In this document: piece by piece, positions 48,138 to 61,081 of the stretch
Layout of the letters: each line of letters begins with the position of its first letter
Numbering within the stretch: the stretch's first letter is position 1
NCBI GenBank assembly: GCA_037951105.1
Contig: JBAMJV010007229.1
Coordinates: 1-64,000, forward strand
Origin: Echinarachnius parma
Lineage: Eukaryota; Echinodermata; Echinoidea; Clypeasteroida; Echinarachniidae
DNA length: 64,000 bases
Reading direction: 5' to 3'
The notes under the pieces: generated by a model
Database searches by the model: none
Seen by the model: the letters and a program-made list of their open reading frames with translations, nothing else
Told to the model about the DNA's origin: nothing
Position numbers and translations under genes: made by a program

Positions 48138-49430
48138 TTGCACATAAACTGTTGGTGTTGGTGGAAGTAGGGTAGGATTGGGGACTTCTTGTCAGATGCC
48201 ATAACAAGGATAACAAGGACAAAACAACGGTCCATTCCCATAAATGGATGTGTGTGATAGTGGACGTGGAGATATGTAGTACTGTATGATTACAGAAAAA
48301 ACCTCTCTGATGCAATAACGGTAGAATCTAACATTGCGCTGAAATTCTAATAACGTAGTTGTTTGGAATATTAACAAATTACACTTTGAATGATTGTGCG
48401 TGAAACGGTGAATGCCTGGTAAATTCAGGTTGTGTGAGGTGAGCTTTTACTTTGTGGCTAAAAGAATGTTGGAAGCAAAAACATGAATTATTATTATGTG
48501 ATTTTGATACTTGTTGGAAATTAATTTGACATTTGATGTGTCTTTGGATATGTTGTTTTTATTTCACATTGACTAGAAATAGCAAGCTTTATTTTAATTT
48601 TAAATCAAATTATTATTTACAATAGACTATATTACAAAATCTGAACTACATGCAGTTAAAAAATGAATTTAAAAATTCATATCATAAAGGGATCTATACC
48701 ACTTTAAGTTCCTCTTTAAGAGTGAGTTATGCACGGATTGTGTAATGTTATTGATTTGTTATTGTAATGAAATAATTGAAGATCAATGTTTAATGTTTCA
48801 TGAATTGATAATAGCTCTAGTTTTGGGTAACATTCCATCATAACGATGCTTATAGCACATCAACAATGCAGTAAAATAATATGCAATAATTATTCAAGAA
48901 CATCAATAGCAAAGAAGATAGAATTTGATGAGAGTTTACTTGTACTATGCTTTATATAAGTTGATAGATTGTTTGATTTTGAATGGGATCATAAGGAATG
49001 CACTGCGTCCACTGCCTAAGTCCTAAGCTGTCCGATGATGAGGACATGATACCGGTAGATATTATCTAGACTGTACCTGCCCTCTTTGGCTCTAAACAAA
49101 AGGGAACTTAAGCCGTTCAGGACTGGTCACGAAAATACAATTATAACTTTGATTCGGGGTCAGAGGAGTGCTGTAAGTGTTGTAACCAAAATCAAGCAGT
49201 TCTGAATGGGTTAACCATTTCAAGATCGTCCGAGTTCATTATTACATGCTGATGCATTCTTCATAGCAATACAGGAATTCATTTTTTATTTTAGCGGGCT
49301 ATTTTTCCAATCTGATGGACATCCAGAAATTTTTCACATAATACCCTATGGTAATTTAAGGGGCTACCTACCAATTTCAGGGGGCTATTTTGAAAATTAG
49401 GGGGGAAAAATCGCCCTCAGCCCCCGTATA
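48138..49430. other. Intergenic, no gene seen
   Basis: AT-rich sequence without a convincing open frame. Only a fragment of the 'ttcaggac' element at about 49107-49213 is recognisable. Confidence 0.6.
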
Positions 49431-49439
49431 TTTCCTACC

Positions 49440-50070
49440 CTGCTTCATAGACCTAAGCCCAAGTATGTTTGGGTCCAGTCCCCCGTATATTTCCTACCCT
49501 GCTTCATAGACCTAAGCCCAAGTATGTTTGGGTCCAGTCCCCCGTATATTCCTACCCTGCTTCATAGACCTAAGCCCAAGTATGTTTGGGTCCAGTCCCC
49601 CATATATTTCCTACCCTGCTTCATAGACCTAAGCCCAAGTATGTTTGGGTCCAGTCCCCCGTATATTTCCTACCCTGCTTCATAGACCTAAGCCCAAGTA
49701 TGTTTGGGTCCAGTCCCCCGTATATTCCTACCCTGCTTCATAGACCTAAGCCCAAGTATGTTTGGGTCCAGTCCCCCATATATTTCCTACCCTGCTTCAT
49801 AGACCTAAGCCCAAGTATGTTTGGGTCCAGTCCCCCGTATATTTCCTACCCTGCTTCATAGACCTAAGCCCAAGTATGTTTGGGTCCAGTCCCCCGTATA
49901 TTTCCTACCCTGCTTCATAGACCTAAGCCCAAGTATGTTTGGGTCCAGTTCCCCATATATTTCCTACCCTGCTTCATAGACCTAAGCCCAAGTATGTTTG
50001 GGTCCAGTCCCCCGTATATTTCCTACCCTGCTTCATAGACCTAAGCCCAAGTTTGTTTGGGTCCAGTCCT
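49440..50070. repeat. 59-bp minisatellite, about 11 copies
   Basis: Unit tgcttcatagacctaagccc aagtatgtttgggtccagt plus cccccgtatatttcctaccc, with 58-base variants. It ends at tttgggtccagtcctgaatg, the natural end of the 'ttcaggac' element. Confidence 0.95.
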
Positions 50071-50152
50071 GAATGGGATGACAGAGCTAGCAGGGTTCAC
50101 ACAAGGCCTGGAAAATCTGGGAAGTTAGGGAATTTTGACTTTTTTGTTTTCC

Positions 50153-50386
50153 GGGGGCCTGTTTCATGAAAGTGTCTTAAAAAGCTAAAGACGTCTTAAA
50201 TAAGCGTCATCTGACTGTGACTGATCTACGGACATACGAATGGCGTCTGTTCCGATCACAAAGGACAAGGTTGGAAGTATAATAGCAAAGACGTTTTCAT
50301 ACAACAACAGGTATTGCCATAAATGTCAAAGTTATACCAAGGTTGTGTACGTACGGAGATCAGACCCTTTCATGAAACGGGGCCCA
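50153..50386. mobile_element. TIR MITE
   Basis: gggggcctgtttcatgaaag facing ctttcatgaaacggggccc; inserted in another dispersed repeat (50085-50660, cctggaaaatctgggaa and gtcatggaatttgactca). Confidence 0.8.
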
Positions 50387-50659
50387 GGCCTTGAAAGTCG
50401 GGGAAAATTGTAAAATGCATACCTGCCAACGTGATTACTAATCACGTTTTAAATGATCTGATGGGTCATGGAAAGTCATAGAATTAACTTTTATCTAGTG
50501 CGTTTCCTCATTACTACATACAAATCACAATTATTGAAGTTATTTCGGTACAAAAAGTAGTGAAAGAACCTTGTTTACATATCGTGGTGAAAAGTCATGG
50601 AATTCTTGCTGAAATTGTCATGGAATTTGACTCAGAAAAAATGTGTATGAAGCCTGGCT

Positions 50660-52300
50660 AGTGTAGAGCATGGTTGTACTTACTGAATGTGGGGTACCTG
50701 CAGTATACAGTGAATCTTGTACTTACTCACATGTCACCGTACTGCCTATATTTCAATGTATAGATTGAAGTGTCTTGTACTTAAAGCTGCATTTTTTAGA
50801 AAGATTCATCAATTAGATTTGTTATGTAATTTTTCAAATATTGTGCAGACGATAGACAGTGCCATATTTTCAGGATACACTATAAATGAAGTACTTAAGT
50901 AGTAACATTTTAAACTTTTGATCACAATACAAATATTCACCTCCTAAATTTGTGGCTGTCAGCTACAGCCTTCGTGAGCATTGTGACTAGACTTGACCCT
51001 CGTGTCGTAGTGATTAATTATTGGGTCATAGACATTCAGTAGCTTGTATCGCCCCTCGTCCCGGTTCAGTGAAGGTTGAAAGGCCCGGATGTTAACTGCT
51101 TCTTTCACCCCTCTATGGAGTAATTAGCCGGGAAGTCCACTTGATGGCCAGGTATGGATGTGGAGATAAATATTTGTATTTTGATCAAAAGTTACAAATG
51201 TTACTACTTATATAGAATACCAATACATATGAACTTTCATACTAACATGAAGTACTTGTGTACATACAGAAAGTCTGTGAAAATAGCATTTTATACATGT
51301 TAGTTTTGTTAATACATGTAGTAGAGCAATACATTACATTTACATTGTACATGGTACTCTATAGCTGAACAATCATTTTGGATGCCAAAATAAATTATCT
51401 TGTTGGGATAGGTGGTGGTATATTAAAATTAGATTTATACATTTCTGATATGTGCTTTTGAATCTCAATTTGTATGGAGTACTTGGACTGCTGGGATTAC
51501 AGTCAAAACTGTGTATAGTGACCACCTAGGAGACAAGAAAGCGGCCACTGAAGACAGGTTGAACTGTAGTTGTAGATTAAGTAGATAAAGGGCACTAAAG
51601 ATCTACAAAGAAATTATGTTATGCAGAATTTTCACGAACTTTGATGAATGCATGGATAGGTTTATTAATCAGTATTTCCTTTTTTTAAGGAAAGCAATTG
51701 GACAAATATTATTTTAAGTTCATCAATTTTTATTTGAATGTATTGCCATTTTTTTTATCTGGTTGGTTTTTCCTATTTTCTCTTTGCAAAATTCTGATTT
51801 CTTGAACATTTAAAGCTAAGTCTATTCAAATAAATACTTCATTCCATTAAAATTCACGACGCACATATTTTCCATCCCCAAATGTGTTTGCAAATTGTGT
51901 TATGATACTCACAAAAGGCTGAGAAATTTGTATTCAACTATAAAAAATGAAATTCCCATTTATACATGTACATGTAAACTTAATGAATTTTCCACCATTG
52001 CCTATTTAGAAGTACATTGTATTCTTGTGTTTTCTCCTTCAAAAAGAGAAAAGACAGATTAATGTAACTCACTACTTTAACATACAAACAGAAAGATGTT
52101 ACAAGCAGAAACAAATGTGCATGAACAGTGTCCATAATCTAAAAAGGAAAACAAAATCAAATTGCTAAAATGTAGGACTTAAAATGTAGGACTTAAAATG
52201 TAGGAAATAATCATATTTTTTAGCTTCTATTTTTAAAAACATATTTTTTGCTTTAGTGAGAATTGAATACAGAGGGAACATATCTGCATGCAGACTAACA
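50660..52300. other. Intergenic, no gene seen
   Basis: AT-rich with short frames only. A scrap of the 'tataggcaggt' repeat lies at 51500-51570; three copies of aaaatgtaggactt lie at 52160-52205. Confidence 0.55.
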
Positions 52301-52304
52301 TTGC

Positions 52305-53392
52305 CCTTTCCAGGATTTGTATTTGAATACATTCTCTCCCATTCCCAATCACCTTTCCAGGATTTGTATTTGAATACATTCTCTCCCATTCCCAATCACC
52401 TTTCCAGGATTTGTATTTGAATACATTCTCTCCCATTCCCAATCACCTTTCCAGGATTTGTATTTGAATACATTCTCTCCCATTCCCAATCACCTTTCCA
52501 GGATTTGTATTTGAATACATTCTCTCCCATTCCCAATCACCTTTCCAGGATTTGTATTTGAATACATTCTCTCCCATTCCCAATCACCTTTCCAGGATTT
52601 GTATTTGAATACATTCTCTCCCATTCCCAATCACCTTTCCAGGATTTGTATTTGAATACATTCTCTCCCATTCCCAATCACCTTTCCAGGATTTGTATTT
52701 GAATACATTCTCTCCCATTCCCAATCACCTTTCCAGGATTTGTATTTGAATACATTCTCTCCCATTCCCAATCACCTTTCCAGGATTTGTATTTGAATAC
52801 ATTCTCTCCCATTCCCAATCACCTTTCCAGGATTTGTATTTGAATACATTCTCTCCCATTCCCAATCACCTTTCCAGGATTTGTATTTGAATACATTCTC
52901 TCCCATTCCCAATCACCTTTCCAGGATTTGTATTTGAATACATTCTCTCCCATTCCCAATCACCTTTCCAGGATTTGTATTTGAATACATTCTCTCCCAT
53001 TCCCAATCACCTTTCCAGGATTTGTATTTGAATACATTCTCTCCCATTCCCAATCACCTTTCCAGGATTTGTATTTGAATACATTCTCTCCCATTCCCAA
53101 TCACCTTTCCAGGATTTGTATTTGAATACATTCTCTCCCATTCCCAATCACCTTTCCAGGATTTGTATTTGAATACATTCTCTCCCATTCCCAATCACCT
53201 TTCCAGGATTTGTATTTGAATACATTCTCTCCCATTCCCAATCACCTTTCCAGGATTTGTATTTGAATACATTCTCTCCCATTCCCAATCACCTTTCCAG
53301 GATTTGTATTTGAATACATTCTCTCCCATTCCCAATCACCTTTCCAGGATTTGTATTTGAATACATTCTCTCCCATTCCCAATCACCTTTCT
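52305..53392. repeat. 47-bp minisatellite, about 23 copies
   Basis: Unit atttgaatacattctctccc attcccaatcacctttccag gatttgt repeats at exactly 47 bases with no difference that I can see across most of the array, which suggests very recent expansion. Confidence 0.97.
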
Positions 53393-53621
53393 TCTTCATT
53401 GGTTCCAGATTTCCAGACATTGTTACTATGCGGTACCAAATAAAAAAAAAAAAAAAAAATGCAAATAGAACTGAAATTCAATTGTTGGGGAGTATTTCAC
53501 AATGGTTGATAACTATATATTTAAAATTGTGATTCAAGTTTGTGTTTTACTTTTTTTTAAATATTTGTTCTCTCAATGGATAGATTTAGAGTATATTTTG
53601 GAGAGAAAACGATTTACTTAA

Positions 53622-54643
53622 TGCCTCGGTCACACCTTTGCGTATGTTGCTGCGTATTGCTGCGCTAGACAGGGTATATCAATACGCAGCCTTACCCAGC
53701 AATACGCAGCGATTTTGAAGTTTGCAGTCACACTATTGCGTATGTAGCTCGTATGTAGCTCGTATGCCGCTCGTATAGATACTGCGTACGGTTGCCTATG
53801 GTTGCCTATTGCCCCGCTTTAGCTCGCTGTTGCTCGAAGCAGTACGATTCAATACGCGGTGTGCTCGCCACATTGCGTATGGAACTCGTTCTTTGCTCGC
53901 TTGCCGCTCGCTATCCGCTCGCACCAGTTGGTATCGTTGCGTCTCACTGCGTATTCGCTCGCTTTAGCTCGACTGCCATTCGTACTGTTTCGTGCCAACT
54001 CGATCTGAAGCCTACCAGCTCGCTCGGGCATTCGGCGGTATATAAAAACTGGTCATTTTACGGGTCCTGCTAGGCAGCCAATCGTAGAGCTAGCGAGCTA
54101 AAGCGAGCGGGAACCAGCGAGAGCGAGCTAAAGCGAAAGGCGCACGAGCTAGACTCGTAGCATAGCGAGTGGCACACGAGCGAGACTCGCAGCAAAGCGA
54201 GCGGCCATCGCAGTGATTCGTGTTGTTAGGAGCGGTGTGCGAGCAACAGCGCAACAATATGCGCAATCATGCGAACGACAACGAGCTACAGCGAGGTAAA
54301 TCGTGTGGGAAACGCAGCTATACGCAGTGACACGCGCTCCAAAAAATGAGTTGCGAATGATTGCGTTTACCTGTGCTAGGTCACTCGCTGTCGCTCGCTG
54401 TTGCTCGCATTCACTGGTTGTCACTCGCTCCCGCTCGTGTGCAATTTGACCTTGCGTTTGCTTGCGAGAGTTTAGAAAATTTTAAAACATGTGAGCGACA
54501 TACGCAGGCCCCTGCGCTAGTCTGCGTATTGAGTACGTAGTGAGCTCGCATCATTGCGCTTTATTGGGTGTATCTGCGTATGTCTGCGTTCGAGCAATAC
54601 GCAGCAATACGCAAGCCCAATACGCAAAGGTGTGACCGAGGCA
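53622..54643. mobile_element. 1.02-kb TIR element with simple-sequence interior
   Basis: tgcctcggtcacacctttgc at the left and gcaaaggtgtgaccgaggca at the right are perfect inverted repeats. The interior is built from permutations of tgcgtat, agctcgc and tcgctcg words and is much richer in GC than its flanks. No transposase. Confidence 0.9.
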
Positions 54644-55770
54644 TAGAGGACCTAAAGAATACAACGTACTTTGGCACTTATTCCATAGTTGATGACTTTT
54701 AAAATAGGTCTGCCGAAAAAAAATCCATGAAAATAAACATAGTAGTGATTTAAGACTAATTTTCTGATGCCAAATCTCATTTAGCAGCCAGTTTACCCCC
54801 CACCCACATTTAGGGTCCAGAATCGGCAGCGTGATTGACAATTCATTGGCTTACGTCATGACGCGTCATCTACAGAATTTAGTTCATTAGTCCGTACTTT
54901 AGATGACGTCACATTTTGGCGATTTAAAAGGGGCGTTCCCAGGACAATTAGATATTTACTAATTACCCCAAAATTGATTGATTTCATGAGAAATGACTGC
55001 CAAATTCTTAATCTTCAGGAAAAATTACATAGAGAGAGCCGAATTGTGAAAATTAGGCCATCTAGACGCTATAGGTCCTTTAACTCAATTCAATTCAAAT
55101 TTTGTTCAGTGGTCCGATCTGTTGATGTTTTCCAAGAGATGAAACCGCTGAATCCAAGATTGTTTCTGATTTTCTCTTTTAAGACACGTTAATGGATCTT
55201 TTTTTCCTGTACTATTTGATAATTATTATTATTATTATCATTATTATTTATTTTTTGTTTTAATCTATTAATGATTTTATATAATAGTACATTTTTTTAT
55301 TAAGAAAAATTTAATTTTTAAGCATTTCTGAAGCACACTTTGTCACTATATGGCACACTATATGCTTTTTAACTTTAAATGTTATGAATATGGAAAATAC
55401 TGCTGAAAACTGCTTGTCTACTAAAAAATCGCCAATGTTATGAATACATGTATCTTCCACAGTTAATTTGTTTTTGTACAATGGAATTTGATTTTCTGCT
55501 TCATTTCATTTTGCCTTGCTATCATTTTATTATCAAGTTTTGTTATCATTTTTTAAATTAAGTTGTGTTATTAAACTGAATGGAATGCAGTATTGTTGCT
55601 ACATTGGGGGAGTGTTTTTTAATTTTATTAAGAGTATGATTGATTTTTCTTCTTAAAGTTAGAAATGTGTACAGAACGAAGAGTACTGTGTACAAAACAA
55701 AAGTAGAATATTTAGTTATGCCTCAGGAAGATGATTTGTTTTCTTCAAGCCTACTATACTATGAAAATGT
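54644..55770. other. Intergenic, no gene seen
   Basis: AT-rich; short frames only, no recognisable element or RNA gene. Confidence 0.55.
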
Positions 55771-55902
55771 TATCAGTTGCACAAAGAGTTGCGTTTGATC
55801 GTAAGTCGGAAAGTATGCGCATTTGAGCCAATCAGATTCGCGCATTTCGTCACATTTTCTGACTTGTGATTAATCACAACTCTTTAAGCAACATCCCCCC
55901 AG

Positions 55903-56218
55903 GACTCTGTTGCAGAGAGATTTGCAACCAATTGTAAAGTTGCGATTAATTGCAAGTCAGATCATTTGACTAAATGCACAAATCCAATCTGGTTTAAATG
56001 TGCATATCTCCCGTCTTGCAATAATGCAGGTGTCATTTGTATGACGCACCTCTTGACCCCCTGGGAAATGCGTCATGGGTGCATCATAAGTGCGTCATGG
56101 GTGCATCATAAGTGCGTCATGGGTGCATCATAAGTGCGTCATGGGTGCGTCATACAAATGACACCTGCATAAATTGCAACTTTACAATCGATTGCAACTC
56201 TTCCTGCAAGGGGCTCTA
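55903..56218. mobile_element. MITE carrying a nested second MITE
   Basis: Outer ends aggactctgttgcagagaga and cttcctgcaaggggctct pair imperfectly. Inside, 56025-56169 is a separate element with perfect ends tgcaggtgtcatttgtatga / tcatacaaatgacacctgca, flanked by TAA on both sides, with three 22-bp tandem units in its loop. Confidence 0.87.
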
Positions 56219-56712
56219 GTGTATATGAAGAGATAGCACAAAGTGAACAATTTATTGAATACTATGAGTATACTTACATGTAAATGTACATTGAAACAGA
56301 AAAGTATGCTTCGAAGGGTTCAACCATGTGTGTATATTTTATCACAAATGAATAAAGATTTATGTATTACATGTGGCAATTTGATGTACAATGTGTGTAA
56401 AATGTACAGATTTGTTTATTTCTACGTATTTCAAATCGAGTAATGTAAAAAAATAAGAAATATGAATTTGTAATTGTTTCTCTCTACAAGAATTAAAATA
56501 TTATTACTTAAAACTATAAATTGTTGAAACCTTGCGTTCAATGTGTATTGCTGCAGTAAAAAGGGTGTTTAAAGGGGAAGCAAATGTTGGAATTTCTGCT
56601 TGCTGTAACTGGAAGGTGCAGAATTCCTGTCGATTCTAGTTGTATATTTCCTCTTTGGTATCACTAATAGTGGAAATAATCAATGTTTTTGAATCAATTG
56701 TTTTGAGGTTGA

Positions 56713-56854
56713 CATGTTTCCGTATGAAGTGTCATCTGAGCGTGCACTTTTAACAAAAGCAGGTTATGTAACCGCCGTGCTGAATCTTTGTCACTGGTTA
56801 CTTAACCTGCTTTTGTTAGTGCACGCTCAGATGATGTTTCATACGGAAAACATG
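56713..56854. repeat. Foldback palindrome
   Basis: catgtttccgtatgaagtgt and tgagcgtgcacttttaacaa are answered by ttgttagtgcacgctca and catacggaaaacatg; arms of about 60 bases. Confidence 0.88.
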
Positions 56855-57008
56855 GCAGCCTCTAGTGTTCAAATAGTGATAGTGGTTTCAAAACATTATT
56901 TCTATTATTAGTGATACCCAACAGGATATATACGACTAGAAGTGACAGGAATTCCACACTTATCAGTAACAGCTAGCAAAATTTCCAGCGTTTCCTTCCG
57001 TTTCCAAT

Positions 57009-57345
57009 GTGGTGTGGCAAGATTGGTAGAGCATGTGATTCCCAATCATGGAACCCTTGGTTCAAAACCAGTGTTCAAACCCGACAGTTATCATGTGCAG
57101 TATCTCAACACCCTGGGGAGCATACTAGCCGGTGCAGCTCTACTAGTGTGCTACAGGCTAATTAACAGACTACCAAGTACCCATTTATGCGCCTGTGTAG
57201 AGAGCAGCAATGTGGATTAAATGCCGGGGAATTGATTGGTAGAGAGCAGCAATGTGGATTAAATGCCAGGGCATCGTTTGGTTTCAAACTCGGGTCCTGT
57301 GATTTGATCTCAAGTCAAGTGCTTATCCGATCATGCCACAACACA
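57009..57345. mobile_element. Opposed tRNA-SINE fragments
   Basis: 57009-57070 has the head tgtggcaagattggtagagc; 57290-57345 has the complement of a related head (tccgatcatgccacaac). Between are duplicated gagagcagcaatgtggatta words. Both are degraded. Confidence 0.65.
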
Positions 57346-57714
57346 AAGAACCAAGAGTAATATACATTTGTATTAACAAATGGCTGGAAATGTGCGTTTT
57401 CATTGTTACACATGCACATTATCTGCACACAGTGGACTCATTCTAAAGTACATGTAGAAATAAAATGGGGTTATCACAAATCATCATTCGTGTACTTCAC
57501 ACCATTTAATTTTCACTCCGTTATATACACAATTCACACAAAAATATAAGTCTGTAGACTTTACAATACATATGCTGACACAATCCATACTGAATCTGTA
57601 AAATACAATAGTTGAGCTAACTTCAGTAAAAAATAGTTTACAAACGCGTTGTGACAATATCAATATTACACAGATGAACAATGTAGCATGCAAAGTACAA
57701 GCAATACCAGTTGC

Positions 57715-57842
57715 GGATCCAGAGGGGGGGGGGGGGGGGGGTTTAGGGGGTTTAAACCCCCCCCCCCCCCCTTAGCAAAAAGCTAGATCGTCATTGGGTC
57801 AAACCCCCCCCCCCCCCCTTAGCAAAAAGCTAGATCCGCCCC
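57715..57842. repeat. G/C homopolymer inverted repeat
   Basis: ggatccagagggggg at the left, gatccgcccctga at the right, poly-G and poly-C tracts and a duplicated cttagcaaaaagctagatc. Homopolymers make the exact sequence unreliable. Confidence 0.7.
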
Positions 57843-57903
57843 TGAATACGGTTTGTTAAATGCTTTCCTGCTTGCTATAATTTACAATACCATCATGACC
57901 ACT

Positions 57904-58037
57904 TAAATGTCACATCAAATGAACAATACTGCTGATAAATGTGACATCAAATGAACAATACTGCTGATAAATGTCACATCAAATGAACAATACTGCTGAT
58001 AAATGTGACATCAAATGAACAATACTGCTGATAAATG
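57904..58037. repeat. 32-bp tandem repeat, four copies
   Basis: Unit aaatgt(c/g)acatcaaatga acaatactgctgat repeated four times with alternating C/G at one site. Confidence 0.93.
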
Positions 58038-58098
58038 TTTATTTACATGTACTCAAAAATCGGCTGTGTAATGAAGTGAGTTATCTTTGTGGGTAGAT

Positions 58099-58465
58099 TA
58101 CCATATTTGCCGGTGTATAAACCGCACCCGTGTATTAACCGCACCTCCCAACTTTGGGTTGTCATTGAAGAGGCAAAAACCTTTTTCTAGATAATAAAAC
58201 TGTGCTGGGAATCATCAAATTCCATGATTTCCACCTAACTTTTGTTAAGTAAACAACAACACAAGTCAAATCCTTGTTTCTGATTGGAGTACAATTCATA
58301 ACAGAAAAGCCTATTAAGCTTTTCACTCCACATTAACTGATACTACATGTATAGCCATACATGGTATTTTCCTGAAATATGTTTCTCTGTTAACCGCTCC
58401 CCCCCTTTTTTGAAAGATCTTCTGTTTGGAAAAATGTGCAGTTAATACACCAGCAAATACGGTAG
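58099..58465. mobile_element. TIR element with accatatttgccggtgtat ends
   Basis: Right end aatacaccagcaaatacggt mirrors the left end; gttaaccgc words repeat inside. Non-coding. From here to 59670 I see no other element, apart from about 59415-59600, which resembles 60440-60605. Confidence 0.8.
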
Positions 58466-59671
58466 GTCCCCAACTGATTCTCATACAAACATTACTAGCC
58501 TTCAGCCATATCAATAGTGTACTGTCAAACCTCATTATAATGAGGGTCATTTATTTTTAGGACCAGAAAAATTACCTTGCATCAGGGTACAAAATTAAAG
58601 AGACATATTTTGATTTCAACTCCTGTGAAAGTGAATAAATCACCCTTGATGATATAATCATACCTTACGCAATAAGACATGATTATGTATTTCAGAAAAT
58701 AAATAACCCAAACCATATTTATAAATGCAAAACAATGTATGTACATTGTAAATTAAGCAGCGAAAAAAGTTTCCTTCAAAAGAAACATAAGAGATTGTTG
58801 GTCAAATTCGACCCTTTTATCAAAAGGGTGTACCTCTTTAAATGTTACCCCACTATCTACACTACTGTACTTGTTGAACACTTCACATACAATGCAGTTT
58901 GGCCGTCCATGCCCTAATGCCCAATCCTTGTTCACAGTATATTCATTTATTGAACCAGTGCCCACATTTTGTGTCGCTGATTCACAAATGTGTTCAGGTA
59001 TAAAGAACACACCTACAATCCCGTGACAAATTATTCATACTTATAGCTGCATGAATTCAGACTGGCTTAAGATTTAAGAAATATTTTTGCCGGTACGCAG
59101 GAAATTTTCCAAAAGTTCCAGTCGAAAATTAATCGGGACATTTTTTCTGGTAAGTTGGGGTGTATTCTGCATTCCCACAGACCAAAATCTGAGAATTTAA
59201 ATGAATAAAAGTAAAACTACTACATGTACATGTAGTAGTTTGGGTCAGTGTGAACTTGCCTGAGAGATGACCCCAAAAACATTTTTGAAAACATGAACAT
59301 CAATTTTCCTTTTCCAATTTTCAAGATGACGGGACTAAAATTTAGCAAATCATTTGAAAGCGTTTGCAGACGCTTTCGACCATAATCAATAGTATTCAAA
59401 TTCAGATACGTCATGCGAACGATTGGGATAAAATCAGACATCGATTTTTTATTTTTTCACTAGGTGAACATTATTCCTTTTCTATGAAAATCTCACATAT
59501 CATTCTCAAGAAACTTTCAATGATATTGGTATTATGATTGAAGTCTCAAGTATCACCTTTGGGTAAATATATAAAGTTAATGGATCACTTTAAGTTGCCA
59601 TTGCTATTGCCTGATGGTTGTCATTCATCGCTGTATTTGAAGAGTTATATGCAAAAACCAATAAAACCATT

Positions 59672-59677
59672 TTTATT
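59672..59677 (-). promoter_or_regulatory. Candidate gcdh polyadenylation signal
   Basis: AATAAA on the minus strand about 320 bases past the gcdh stop codon. Confidence 0.45.
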
Positions 59678-59996
59678 TCATTTGTGAGATAACGCTTCCA
59701 TCATATAATGCAAAATAGTATCTTGAAAAAGATACGTTTCTGATTTTGTATCAAGACATAATTTACAAGATATGATTAAAACTATCACGTATTTCCTTAT
59801 ATCAAACATAGGGAAATGGACCAGAAATATAATGTATACTATAAAGGAAAACGAACCAAGAAAATTAGTTTTGCACAACATATTTTCCTATTATTTTCAT
59901 TGTCTTTCAGCAGGTTTAATCACATTTATCACAAAATTAGTAAAAAATATATAAGTTTTTGCACATGAACCCTTCATTTGTGTTCTCCATCTCCTT

Positions 59997-60073
59997 TCAT
60001 TTGCTGGTGGCAGTAAACGACTGGAGTCCAGTGATGGCTCGTCCAAGAATCAGGGCATGTATATCATGGGTAC
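59997..60073 (-). CDS. gcdh: gcdh last coding exon
   Basis: Acceptor cttgcag; encodes [20 protein letters not shown] then ATSK and TGA at 59997-59999. Human ends ITGIQAFTASK. Confidence 0.96.
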
Positions 60074-61049
60074 CTGCAAGAAAAAGGAATTGACAAACAG
60101 CAAAACATGATGTTATTTTACTATCGTCATTGAGTACACATATGTTTTTTGTCTTTGTGAGATTTTTCAAACAATATCATTCACTTGGGGGAAAAAAATG
60201 ACAATGAATAAGGGGCATCTACATGTAGTTACCTTCATGTGTATTGACAGCCTCTAGATTCATAATGTTTCTGATAATTTTGTTCTGAGTTAGGTTATAC
60301 AAACATTTTGATGGTTTAGGAAGAATGCAAAGACATAAAGTGATCCGTTAACTTTGCCAAATACAACCAAAATCACTTGCACATTTCTCTTGTACCTTGT
60401 TGTTTCGCCCCGGAATGCTTCATTGTAGAACAAATCAATGGGGAGCAGGTGATAAAATCTGCCATCAATTTTCACCTTTTTTCACTGGGTAATCGGTGTT
60501 CTTTTTCTATGAAACTATCACACACCATTCAGAAGTATCTTACTATGATATTGAAGTATGACTGAAGTCTCAAGTATCACTTTTGGAAAAATTTATCACT
60601 TTAAAATTAGAGCATCTCGTTACCTTCATATGTGTTGACAGCCTCTAGGTTCATAACATGTCTGATGATATGATACTCATCACAGATGCCGTTGCCTCCT
60701 AGCATATCGCGAGCCACGCGGGCGATGTCCAGCGATTTGCCGCAGGAATTCCTCTTGATCATGGAGATCATCTCTGGTGTGGCTCTAATGACAAAAGTAG
60801 TAAAGTAGTTGTAATCAAAAATTCATCATAATCACAACTATTTCGAAATTTGGGGCATGATAGTAAACACAAAAATCCTTTTAACCATAAACATCACTGG
60901 CAGGATAAGATGATTTAAACTTTTTAATCTGCTCAACATCATCAAATTCATTCTTCACATTAATTACCATCCTGAGCATCATCATAATCATCAAGATCAA
61001 GATCACCACCCTCCTCATCATCCTCCTCATCATCTTCATCACCTTCATC

Positions 61050-61081
<32 letters not shown>

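Noticed and set aside
53792..54424. Open frames in the GC-rich block
   Set aside because: They lie inside a TIR element composed of permuted short words on both strands; no domain recognisable.
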